A DNA stretch of 5,541 bases from DATMBL01 sp035559295 (GTDB taxonomy: Bacteria > Desulfobacterota > Binatia > UBA9968): the NCBI GenBank assembly GCA_035559295.1, contig DATMBL010000392.1:1-5541 (forward strand). The letters run 5' to 3'. Under the pieces are notes generated by a model. That model was not told the DNA's origin. It searched no databases and saw only the letters and a list, made by a program, of their open reading frames with translations. The position numbers were made by a program, and so were the translations under genes. Below are positions 1-5,541 of the stretch, piece by piece (the first letter of the stretch is position 1; each line of letters begins with the position of its first letter).

Positions 1-5
1 GGGCG

Positions 6-317
6 TTAATGATCTTTCCGGGCGGGACCCGCCTCGAGAGCGTCGGTCTGAGCGGGCCTCAGCCAGTCTTCGTGCACGTCCACCCAAATCGAATCCGGAT
101 CCTGGCAGGCGGAGAGTTCGCCGAGGTCAAAGCGCACTGTATAGAGCGGCGGATGGATACCCCGATGGTCCCTGACGTTTTCCAAAAACCCATGAACGGC
201 GCCAATGACGCCGCGTTTACCCCGGATGTAAAGCGGCGTGCGCGGGTTGCCGGCAGGATTCTCAGCTGCAATGACCACCGCATCCCCGACCTTGAATCTA
301 CCGTCAGCCGATCTCAT
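6..317 (-). CDS. Nitrile hydratase beta subunit-like protein, C-terminal barrel domain only
   Basis: This 103-aa protein matches the SH3-like C-terminal domain of the nitrile hydratase (NHase) beta subunit, which packs on the alpha subunit and helps form the active-site pocket. Visible family blocks are FKVGDAVV (residues 8-15), RTPLYIRGKRGVIGAVHG (26-43), PPLYTVRFDLGEL (56-68) and the closing IWVDVHEDWL segment (77-86). A usual beta subunit has about 210-230 residues; the N-terminal helical half is absent. Such splitting is known in thiocyanate hydrolase and toyocamycin nitrile hydratase, where the beta halves are separate polypeptides. The usual HTR before the PxYxRG block is PRT here. The ATG lies only 8 nt after the alpha-subunit stop with no clear Shine-Dalgarno, which suggests translational coupling. 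The stop is TAA at 6-8. Family assignment is confident; the substrate is unknown. Confidence 0.85.
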   Translation of the reverse strand: MRSADGRFKVGDAVVIAAENPAGNPRTPLYIRGKRGVIGAVHGFLENVRDHRGIHPPLYTVRFDLGELSACQDPDSIWVDVHEDWLRPAQTDALEAGPARKDH

Positions 318-325
318 TGGTTCGT

Positions 326-1393
326 TCAGTCGGGCCGAACGCGGGGCGCCGCGGGTGCTGCCGCGAGGCCTGCGTTCCGTTGCGCCGGTTCGAGCGGGTA
401 ACCCGCCCCGATCAAACTGTCGACCGTGACGAGATCCGCGAGTTCCTCTTCCGTCATTCCCTCGGTGCCGTTTGGGCGCTCCGGCAGAACGAAGTAACGC
501 ACGTCGGAAGTGCTGTCGTACACCCGAACTTCCTTGCTCGCCGGAATGTTCAAGCCAAACATCTCTTGCAGTGTAGCCCGCGGGTTTTTCACGATTCTAG
601 TTCTGTAGCTCTCGTGCTTGTACCACCACGGCGTGTCACCCAGGATATCGTACGGATAACAAGAGCACAGGGTGCAGACGATGACATTGTGAACCGTATC
701 CGTGTTCTCAACCACAACGAGCTTGCCGACCTTGCCCTGGTGCACTCCCATTTCCCTGAGCGCCTCCCTGCCGGTCGTCAGCAGGGCTCGTTTGAAAGAG
801 GGATCGGTCCATGCTTTCGCAACGATCACGCCGCCCGCCCAGCGGCGCTCCTCATGAAGCCGCTGCCAGCGGCGCTCCAACGCTTCACGCGTAGACCAGC
901 CGCGGTTGATCAGCGCCTGAACAAACACCTCGAGGACCTCCTGATACGCCTTTAGATCCAGCTCGAGATTGACCAGCCGCTCTTCGAGCGGGCCCTTGTG
1001 TTCCTTCTTTTTGATCTTGAAAAAGTCGTCATAGTCGCCGCGTTCCTTACGGTTATCCTCGGTTACCATGTCGAGCGCTTCGACGGCGCGGGCGGACACG
1101 AGGGCGACCCCCTTCACGTATTCGTCCAGCCATTCTTCCAAATAACGCACGCGGGCTTCGATGTTCTTTCCCTGCGGCTTCTTTCTTTTGAAAAACCGAT
1201 TGCGGCCGTTGAGCGCCGCGCGCGCTTCTAGCAAATCATAGAACGTAACTACGCCGCGCCGGATCAAATGGATCATGCGCGGCTCGAGCCGCTTCGTCCG
1301 GTAGTATTCGAGATCCTCCTCGACGGCTCGAATGTGCGCTTCGAAATCGTGCATGTGGCCTTCGAACGGTTTGGGATCGCGTTTTGCCGACAT
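326..1393 (-). CDS. Nitrile hydratase alpha subunit-like protein (cobalt-type motif) with a long N-terminal helical extension
   Basis: This is the metal-binding subunit of an NHase-family enzyme, which hydrates nitriles to amides; the related thiocyanate hydrolase acts on thiocyanate. The protein has 355 residues, against about 200-210 usually. Residues about 135-335 form the alpha domain: a helical arm, GGVIVAKAWTDPSF (187-200), VVVENTDTVHNVIV (226-239), the metal claw C240-T-L-C243-S244-C245, the WWYKHESYRTRIV block (256-268), VYDSTSDVRYFVLPERPNGTEG (291-312) and VTVDSLIGAG. Threonine in CTLCSC (not serine) indicates the non-corrin cobalt type. Residues 1-134 are a charged helical extension that looks like two further copies of the arm. 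The ATG at 1391-1393 is chosen because GGAG precedes it by 5 nt. The frame is open to 1522, but that would overlap the upstream gene and add a basic, non-conserved stretch. The C-terminal tail is Ala/Pro-rich. The gene starts 22 nt after the asparaginase-like gene. Confidence 0.9.
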   Translation of the reverse strand: MSAKRDPKPFEGHMHDFEAHIRAVEEDLEYYRTKRLEPRMIHLIRRGVVTFYDLLEARAALNGRNRFFKRKKPQGKNIEARVRYLEEWLDEYVKGVALVSARAVEALDMVTEDNRKERGDYDDFFKIKKKEHKGPLEERLVNLELDLKAYQEVLEVFVQALINRGWSTREALERRWQRLHEERRWAGGVIVAKAWTDPSFKRALLTTGREALREMGVHQGKVGKLVVVENTDTVHNVIVCTLCSCYPYDILGDTPWWYKHESYRTRIVKNPRATLQEMFGLNIPASKEVRVYDSTSDVRYFVLPERPNGTEGMTEEELADLVTVDSLIGAGYPLEPAQRNAGLAAAPAAPRVRPD

Positions 1394-1398
1394 CGTTT

Positions 1399-1402
1399 CT
1401 CC
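1399..1402 (-). promoter_or_regulatory. Ribosome binding site for the NHase alpha-like gene
   Basis: On the minus strand GGAG is followed by AAACG and then ATG (1391-1393), a 5-nt spacing. It decides the start codon in favour of 1393 over the upstream in-frame ATG at 1522, which lies inside the preceding gene. Confidence 0.7.
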
Positions 1403-1415
1403 GAACGATTTCTGA

Positions 1416-3128
1416 TCAGTGAGTGTCGAAAACCGCCTGATACCGTGCCAGTTTCGCCTTGGTCGCCTCGATTTCCGCGGCCGTGGGCCTAGCGGGGTCC
1501 AAGGCTGGCGGCAAGCAGCCAAACTTCATCAGGCAAGCCATCAACAAAAGGCGCGCCTTGGTCGCGGTAAGATTGCTCCCGGCGACGGCGAGCGGGTCGC
1601 GCGTCGGATCGACGAAGCCGGCGGCGTTACCACGACCGACTTTGACCACCGGCATGCCGCTGAACGTTGCTCGCCTGAGCGCGGCATCGACCGAATGGCT
1701 CATCGCGCCGAAGGGCGCCGAGCCTTCGGCGACAAAGCCCGCGAGCGGCGCTTCCCGCAGGTTTTTTTCGACACGGGCGAGAATATCCACTTCGTCGTCG
1801 CCATTTCCGGTCGTGTCGTTCGGCAAGTATCGCGCATGCTTTACGATTGTGACCTTGGGAACCGCGGTTGCGAGCAGGTTTCCCGCCTCGTCTTTGATCC
1901 GCACCGCGATCCTACGGATGGTTGAGCCCTGAAGTCTCGAACCTTCAACTTCGGCCGGCAATCGCGTCGTATTGAGCGACGAATTGAAGGTATGGCGCTT
2001 GACGGGCTTGAACGAGAATTGGGGCTTGCCCGGATGGCCCATCCGGCCGATGACCCCCCCATGTCCTCCGGTGGCAACGTAACCGCCGGGCCGCGCGTCT
2101 GCTTTTTGAACGTCACGCGCCGTAAAGATCTGTTCGTCGAGAATGGCCACCGCGCCCACACAATCGCGCCCGCTTTCGTCCGCCCAAATGCGTGACGTGA
2201 TGTATTGGACTGCATCGACGATATTTCGGTCGCCGTCGTTGCCGATTGCGCCATGCGGCCGTTGAGAAGCATTGCCGACGATGGGAACGGTTGTATCGAT
2301 CACCAAATTGAGCCAGTAAATCGTCTCCTCGACAAACGGACTGCCCTCCAGCCAAACGGCGCCGAGGTATTTGCCGCTGCTGAGCGCGCGCTGAACCACG
2401 TTGGTCAAGCGCGCCAGCCCAGCCATCGGCGGCTCTTTCCGTAAATAAGGTGGCCGATAGGGAAAGTAATCGCTGCCGCGCACCTCCGGTGGAATATCTC
2501 CTTCACCGATATCGGTCCGCTCGCCGGCACTTCGGCCTTTCGCGTACCCGCCGGACGGTAGCGCCCGGTAGAAATGGAAATCGGCGTTTGCCGTAAGAAG
2601 ACAGCCGACCCCCTCGTGCGAAATGCCGAAACGATCGATTTCTTCGAACAGCCGCGAGCCATCGGGAAAGAAAGACACGCGGCAAAGCTCCGCCGGAGCG
2701 TTTTTCTCCGTGCCGTCCGTCTCCCACGCCCGGCCGTCCGCTTGGCGCGCCATGTACGGCAGTGGGTAAAGGCCATCCTCGGGAGCGAGCGTTACTTCGT
2801 AGACCGGTTTGTCGGCCGGGCTCGTGCGTTCTCTGTGAAAGACACCTGCGGAATCGAGATAACCGTCAGGCGGGGCGTAGAGTTCGGCCGCGTCGCGTTC
2901 CAGGGGATGCGCGCTAAACTGTTCGACATAGACGGTGACCGGCGCCGCCAGGCGCTGGGGCCGCAGCACATCGAACCGCATCGGCGTGCCATCCGCATGG
3001 GTACGCAACGGCAAACCGTATTTCTCGCGCGCCTTATTGCTCGTAACCAGCGGTTCGGTATTTTGGATCGTTGCCGTTGGACCGGAGAAAACCGCAATCA
3101 GAGGTCTCGTGCCGAATTCCGGGCTCAC
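1416..3128 (-). CDS. Divergent asparaginase/glutaminase-family protein with large insertions
   Basis: This 570-aa protein has the two-domain L-asparaginase fold; typical members have about 330 residues. The N-terminal strand FSGPTATIQN (14-23) replaces the canonical TGGTIAG, with T20 in the likely position of the first catalytic Thr. After an insertion of about 200 residues the fold resumes at LGAVWLEGSPFVEETIYWL (255-273), which corresponds to the HGTDTxEETAYFL motif. The TxD pair of the second catalytic centre is Ser263-Pro264. The stretch PIVGNASQRP (282-291), then the DGDRNIVDAVQYI segment (298-310), and ARDVQKAD with the catalytic-type K342 follow family order. The C-terminal domain shows GFVAEGSAPFGAM (464-476), GMPVVKVGRG (491-500) and LTATKARLLLMACL (520-533). 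There is no signal peptide, so it is probably cytosolic. GTG at 3126-3128 is the only start codon between the in-frame upstream stop and the first conserved strand; its ribosome site is weak (GGGAG about 11 nt away). By context it would be the amidase partner of the hydratase. Hydrolytic activity is uncertain because of the altered active site. Confidence 0.85.
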   Translation of the reverse strand: MSPEFGTRPLIAVFSGPTATIQNTEPLVTSNKAREKYGLPLRTHADGTPMRFDVLRPQRLAAPVTVYVEQFSAHPLERDAAELYAPPDGYLDSAGVFHRERTSPADKPVYEVTLAPEDGLYPLPYMARQADGRAWETDGTEKNAPAELCRVSFFPDGSRLFEEIDRFGISHEGVGCLLTANADFHFYRALPSGGYAKGRSAGERTDIGEGDIPPEVRGSDYFPYRPPYLRKEPPMAGLARLTNVVQRALSSGKYLGAVWLEGSPFVEETIYWLNLVIDTTVPIVGNASQRPHGAIGNDGDRNIVDAVQYITSRIWADESGRDCVGAVAILDEQIFTARDVQKADARPGGYVATGGHGGVIGRMGHPGKPQFSFKPVKRHTFNSSLNTTRLPAEVEGSRLQGSTIRRIAVRIKDEAGNLLATAVPKVTIVKHARYLPNDTTGNGDDEVDILARVEKNLREAPLAGFVAEGSAPFGAMSHSVDAALRRATFSGMPVVKVGRGNAAGFVDPTRDPLAVAGSNLTATKARLLLMACLMKFGCLPPALDPARPTAAEIEATKAKLARYQAVFDTH

Positions 3129-3145
3129 CGCGTGCTTGCTCCCGC

Positions 3146-3177
3146 GCGCGCCTGATCGCGTTGTGAAGCGGGCGCGC
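3146..3177 (-). repeat. Inverted repeat in the cupin/asparaginase-like gap
   Basis: The arms GCGCGCC (3146-3152) and GGCGCGC (3171-3177) are perfect 7-bp complements around an 18-nt loop, starting at the last base of the cupin stop codon. No T-tract follows on the minus strand, so it is not a standard intrinsic terminator. It could be an mRNA stem that modulates expression between the two genes, or chance in GC-rich DNA. It occupies much of the 48-nt spacer just before the weakly preceded GTG start. Confidence 0.35.
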
Positions 3178-3764
3178 TACTTCAACTCGTAAGGGATCTG
3201 TTTGGGTCCGTAGCCCTGCCAATAACGGTTGGTCTGAGGGTCGTAGCGACCCTGGAGAAAGCTGCCGGCCTTTTCCGCCCGGATAATAATCGCAACGGTA
3301 CGCTCGTCGCCGCTTTCTTCGGCATGGATCTCGTAGGGCGCGACCAGATCGATCTTGCCGGCTCCGACTTTCACGCTCATCATCTTTCGGATCTCTGCGT
3401 AATCCGGCTTTGAACGATCGTCGATTCTTTCGTATCGCTCGATCGTTTCCGTGCCATCGAGCACGCCGTAAAGCGTCCAGTTATGGGCGTGGTCGTGGAT
3501 CTGTGTCCGGGTATGGGGCGCCTTGATGAGGCCGTTGATGACGAACTTGTAGTCGGGATCCTCGTAAAACAATAAGTTTTCAGCCCGCTCGCCGCCCTGC
3601 GAACAATCGGGCCAGCCCTTGGATTGCTGCCGCACGGACGGATCGGCGAGCAAGGCGGCAAGAAGCGGGGTCATCTTTTTCCACCGCTCGGCCGAATCCT
3701 TCTCCGTGGCATGAAGCTCGCGAGCGGCAGCAATGAACCTCCGGACAGCGCTCTCACCAGCCAT
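3177..3764 (-). CDS. Cupin protein of the cysteine dioxygenase-like fold
   Basis: This 195-aa protein starts the accessory operon. Residues 1-60 are helical. A single cupin barrel follows, with motif 1 at TQIHDHAHNW (87-96) followed by GVLDGTETIERYER (100-113), and motif 2 at VAPYEIHAEESG (141-152). The expected metal ligands are H90, H92 and H147, the three-His facial set of thiol dioxygenases, with IHDH exactly as in that family. The position of the rat CDO crosslink cysteine is Thr97, and the SxHxY catalytic triad is not visible: the corresponding strand reads TVAIIIRAEK. Thiol dioxygenase activity therefore cannot be assumed; it may be another metal-dependent oxygenase, a lyase or a sensor-type cupin. 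The ATG has GGAGGT 4 nt upstream and a promoter candidate beyond. The TAG stop is at 3177-3179. It is soluble with no signal peptide. Confidence 0.8.
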   Translation of the reverse strand: MAGESAVRRFIAAARELHATEKDSAERWKKMTPLLAALLADPSVRQQSKGWPDCSQGGERAENLLFYEDPDYKFVINGLIKAPHTRTQIHDHAHNWTLYGVLDGTETIERYERIDDRSKPDYAEIRKMMSVKVGAGKIDLVAPYEIHAEESGDERTVAIIIRAEKAGSFLQGRYDPQTNRYWQGYGPKQIPYELK

Positions 3765-3768
3765 AGTT

Positions 3769-3774
3769 ACCTCC
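3769..3774 (-). promoter_or_regulatory. Strong ribosome binding site for the cupin gene
   Basis: GGAGGT on the minus strand lies 4 nt (AACT) before the ATG at 3762-3764. It is the best Shine-Dalgarno in the window and fixes the start of the first gene of the accessory operon. Confidence 0.8.
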
Positions 3775-3800
3775 GCGCAAGAAAGAGCCGGTACGAAACC

Positions 3801-3829
3801 CTTCTAATCCGCGTTGGGCGCGTGGTCAA
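3801..3829 (-). promoter_or_regulatory. Candidate sigma70-type promoter of the accessory operon
   Basis: On the minus strand a -35 element TTGACC (3824-3829, 5 of 6 consensus) is followed after exactly 17 nt by TAGAAG (3801-3806, 4 of 6 consensus). The predicted transcript would start around 3793-3796, giving a leader of roughly 30 nt before the cupin ATG. A small CGCG-TTGGG-CGCG dyad (3810-3822) lies in the spacer and might bind a regulator or be chance. Its position in the only sizeable gap between the SAM-cycle genes and the cupin supports separate transcription. No rho-independent terminator for ahcY is visible in the gap. Confidence 0.5.
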
Positions 3830-3860
3830 GGATCGGCAGCGGCGTAGCGGCGAAACAAAG

Positions 3861-5129
3861 TTAAGTCCCGTGCGCCCAGGACGCGAGGTACTGTTTCTGT
3901 TCCGGGGTGAGCTGATCGATGCGGATCCCCATCGAGGCGAGCTTGAGGCGCGCGACCCAGTCCTCCACGGCGCGCGGCACATCATAAACCTGCGGCGTCA
4001 GCTTGGCGCGGTTCTTGACCGCCCATTCGGAGGCCAGCGCTTGGGTGGCGAAGCTCATGTCCATGACCGACGCGGGATGTCCTTCCGCGGCGGCAAGGTT
4101 GACCAGCCGTCCCTCGCCGATCAAAAAGATCTTTTTTCCGCCGGGCAGGCTGTAGGCATCGACGAAATTGCGGACGTTCCTCTCCACCCTCGTGGCCAGC
4201 CTTTTGAGCGCCTTGAGGTCGATCTCGATATCGAAGTGGCCGGAGTTGCAGATGACGGCTCCGTTCTTCATCACCTTGAGGTGCTCCTCGGCGATCACGT
4301 GCATGTCGCCCGTAAGCGTGATGAACAGGTCGCCGATCCGCGCCGCTTCTTTCATCGACATGACTTCGAAGCCGTCCATCGCGGCCTCCAGAGCGCGTAT
4401 CGGATCGACTTCGGTGACGATGACCTTGGCGCCCATGCCCCGCGCGCGCGCCGCCACTCCCTTGCCGCACCAGCCGTAACCGGCGATCACCACCCGTTTT
4501 CCCGCGATCAGCATATCGGTGGCCCTGACGATCCCGTCGATGGTCGATTGACCGGTACCGTAGCGGTTATCGAACAGGTGCTTGGTGGAGGCATCGTTGA
4601 CCGCGATCACCGGAATCTTGAGGGCCCCTTCCGCGGCCAGCGCGCGGAGCCGGATCACGCCCGTCGTGGTTTCTTCCATGCTGGCGATGAGCTCCGGCGC
4701 CAGATGAGCAAAATCGGTGTGGAGCAACGACACCAGATCGGCGCCGTCGTCCATGGTGATCACCGGCCTGTGCTCGAGCGCAGCCCGCAGATGACGGTAG
4801 TAGGTCTTGTTGTCTTCCCCCTTGATCGCGTAAACCGGGATGCGATCGTGCTGCACCAGCGAAGCGGCAACGTCGTCTTGTGTGGAAAGCGGGTTCGATG
4901 CGCACAGGACGACGCTTGCTCCTCCCGCCTTCAGAGTCTGGACGAGATTCGCGGTCTCTGCGGTAACGTGCAGGCAGGCGGAAAAACGCAGCCCCTGAAG
5001 AGGCTTTTCTTTGCGAAACCGCTCGCGCACGCGTTCCAGAACGGGCATGTCCTGCCCGGCCCAGACAATGCGCTTCCGCCCTTGAGGGGCCAACCGGATG
5101 TCTTTGATGTCGTAATTTTTCCCGGGCAT
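3861..5129 (-). CDS. ahcY: S-adenosylhomocysteine hydrolase (adenosylhomocysteinase)
   Basis: This cytosolic NAD-dependent enzyme splits S-adenosylhomocysteine into adenosine and homocysteine, removing the product inhibitor of methyltransferases. It has 422 residues from the chosen ATG. The catalytic domain shows LHVTAETA with H53 or H54 (human H55), MDDGAD (126-131, human D131 region), SMEETTTGV (150-158, human E156) and NDASTKHLFDNRYG, containing K183, D187 and N188 (human K186, D190, N191). The Rossmann NAD site is GYGWCG (217-222), and NSGHFDIEI carries H298 (human H301). The C-terminus ends YLASWAHGT, the form seen in short SAHHs that lack the roughly 40-residue insert. The ATG at 5127-5129 is preferred over an in-frame GTG at 5150, which has no Shine-Dalgarno. 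Before the ATG are GAGG at 3 nt and GGAGG at 11 nt, neither ideal. It lies 30 nt downstream of metK and is very likely cotranscribed with it. Confidence 0.97.
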   Translation of the reverse strand: MPGKNYDIKDIRLAPQGRKRIVWAGQDMPVLERVRERFRKEKPLQGLRFSACLHVTAETANLVQTLKAGGASVVLCASNPLSTQDDVAASLVQHDRIPVYAIKGEDNKTYYRHLRAALEHRPVITMDDGADLVSLLHTDFAHLAPELIASMEETTTGVIRLRALAAEGALKIPVIAVNDASTKHLFDNRYGTGQSTIDGIVRATDMLIAGKRVVIAGYGWCGKGVAARARGMGAKVIVTEVDPIRALEAAMDGFEVMSMKEAARIGDLFITLTGDMHVIAEEHLKVMKNGAVICNSGHFDIEIDLKALKRLATRVERNVRNFVDAYSLPGGKKIFLIGEGRLVNLAAAEGHPASVMDMSFATQALASEWAVKNRAKLTPQVYDVPRAVEDWVARLKLASMGIRIDQLTPEQKQYLASWAHGT

Positions 5130-5159
5130 GAACCTCGCAGCCTCCCCCACCGCCGAGCG

Positions 5160-5541
5160 TTAGGCTTTCGCCGCGGCTCTCTTGAGATCTTCCACCCGGT
5201 CGGTTTTTTCCCACGTGAAATGGCCGTCCTCGGGCGTGCGGCCGAAGTGACCGTAAGCAGCCGTCGGACGGAAGATGGGACGTTTGAGTTCGAGGGTTTG
5301 AATGATGCCCTTGGGGGTCAGCTCGAAATGCTCCTGCACGATCCTCGCCAGCTTCGGTTCTGGAATCACTCCGGTGCCGAAGGTGTCGACCAGGACCGAA
5401 ACCGGCTCGGCGACGCCGATTACGTAGGCGAGTTGCACCTCGCAGCGGGTCGCGAGTTCGGCGGCGACGATATTCTTGGCGATGTAACGGGCCATGTACG
5501 CCCCGCTACGATCGACTTTTGAAGGATCCTTTCCGGAAAAC
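5160..5541 (-). CDS. metK: S-adenosylmethionine synthetase (methionine adenosyltransferase), C-terminal part; 5' end beyond the window
   Basis: This enzyme makes SAM from methionine and ATP. Only the last 126 or so residues are present. The frame stays open through the window edge and reads FSGKDPSKVDRSGAYMARY at its start, the conserved active-site loop whose Lys and Asp residues contact ATP/phosphate and K+ in E. coli MetK. It continues with KNIVAAELATRCEVQLAYVI, GVAEPVSVLVDTFGTG and ending blocks TAAYGHFGR and FTWEKTD, all in canonical order. The internal ATG at 5493-5495 is not the start, because conserved sequence runs upstream of it. The TAA stop is at 5160-5162. Pairing with ahcY forms a methyl-cycle operon. 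Confidence 0.96.
   Translation of the reverse strand, partial: FSGKDPSKVDRSGAYMARYIAKNIVAAELATRCEVQLAYVIGVAEPVSVLVDTFGTGVIPEPKLARIVQEHFELTPKGIIQTLELKRPIFRPTAAYGHFGRTPEDGHFTWEKTDRVEDLKRAAAKA

Noticed and set aside
9..955. Plus-strand open frames of 130 and 212 codons opposite the NHase-like genes
   Set aside because: They are shadows of the conserved minus-strand genes, with no ribosome site or family motif of their own.
1394..1522. N-terminal extension of the NHase alpha-like frame to an upstream ATG at 1522
   Set aside because: It would overlap the end of the asparaginase-like gene by over 100 nt and add a basic low-similarity stretch, while the ATG at 1393 has a GGAG site at proper spacing.
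3106..3119. Exact match on the minus strand to GAATTCGGCACGAG, a common EcoRI cDNA-library adapter sequence, near the start of the asparaginase-like gene
   Set aside because: The match is in frame and runs directly into the conserved first strand of the asparaginase fold, gene order and orientation are continuous on both sides, and the codons fit. I take it as coincidence, though read coverage across this point would settle whether there is a chimeric join.
3765..3860. A SAM- or SAH-responsive riboswitch near the methyl-cycle genes
   Set aside because: The gap lies downstream of ahcY and is under 100 nt with no recognisable riboswitch core. The 30-nt metK-ahcY gap is too short, and the metK leader is outside the window.
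5130..5150. GTG start for ahcY seven codons upstream
   Set aside because: No Shine-Dalgarno precedes it, and the SAHH family N-terminus aligns from about the downstream ATG (MPGKNYDIKDI).
3624..5522. A 632-codon open frame on the plus strand opposite ahcY and metK
   Set aside because: It is antisense to two unmistakable conserved enzymes plus the cupin start, its translation is Arg/Gly/His-rich without recognisable motifs, and long antisense frames are common opposite GC-rich codon-biased genes.

Overview
The window is about 5.5 kb of GC-rich, densely coding bacterial DNA. All six recognisable genes lie on the minus strand, so transcription runs from high to low coordinates. Nothing visible fixes the taxon. 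The short form of S-adenosylhomocysteine hydrolase, which lacks the roughly 40-residue insert of many proteobacterial and eukaryotic enzymes, and the metK-ahcY pairing fit many high-GC bacterial lineages. No transposase, tRNA, rRNA or CRISPR was seen.

Region 1 (3861-5541) is housekeeping methyl-cycle metabolism. It holds the 3' end of metK (SAM synthetase, cut by the window edge) followed 30 nt later by ahcY (S-adenosylhomocysteine hydrolase). The two act at opposite ends of SAM-dependent methylation.

Region 2 (3765-3860) is a 96-bp gap. It carries a good sigma70-like promoter candidate, TTGACC-17 nt-TAGAAG on the minus strand, and then a strong GGAGGT ribosome binding site. It probably separates the housekeeping pair from an independently transcribed accessory operon.

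Region 3 (6-3764) is the unusual part. In transcription order it encodes a cupin related to the cysteine-dioxygenase fold, a 570-aa divergent asparaginase-family protein, a 355-aa nitrile-hydratase alpha-type protein with the cobalt-type CTLCSC metal motif, and a 103-aa protein matching only the C-terminal barrel of the nitrile-hydratase beta subunit. Spacings are 48, 22 and 8 nt. The simplest reading is a metal-dependent nitrile (or related) hydratase paired with an amidase-fold partner, giving nitrile to amide to acid.

Several features do not fit a standard nitrile hydratase/amidase operon. The alpha subunit has a helical N-terminal extension of about 135 residues that appears to contain two extra copies of its own helical arm. 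The beta subunit lacks its N-terminal half. The asparaginase homologue has a large insertion and has lost the Thr-Asp pair of the second catalytic motif. The cupin keeps the three metal histidines but lacks the Ser-His-Tyr triad of thiol dioxygenases. The operon probably continues past coordinate 1, where a beta-N-terminal protein or a metallochaperone/activator would be expected.
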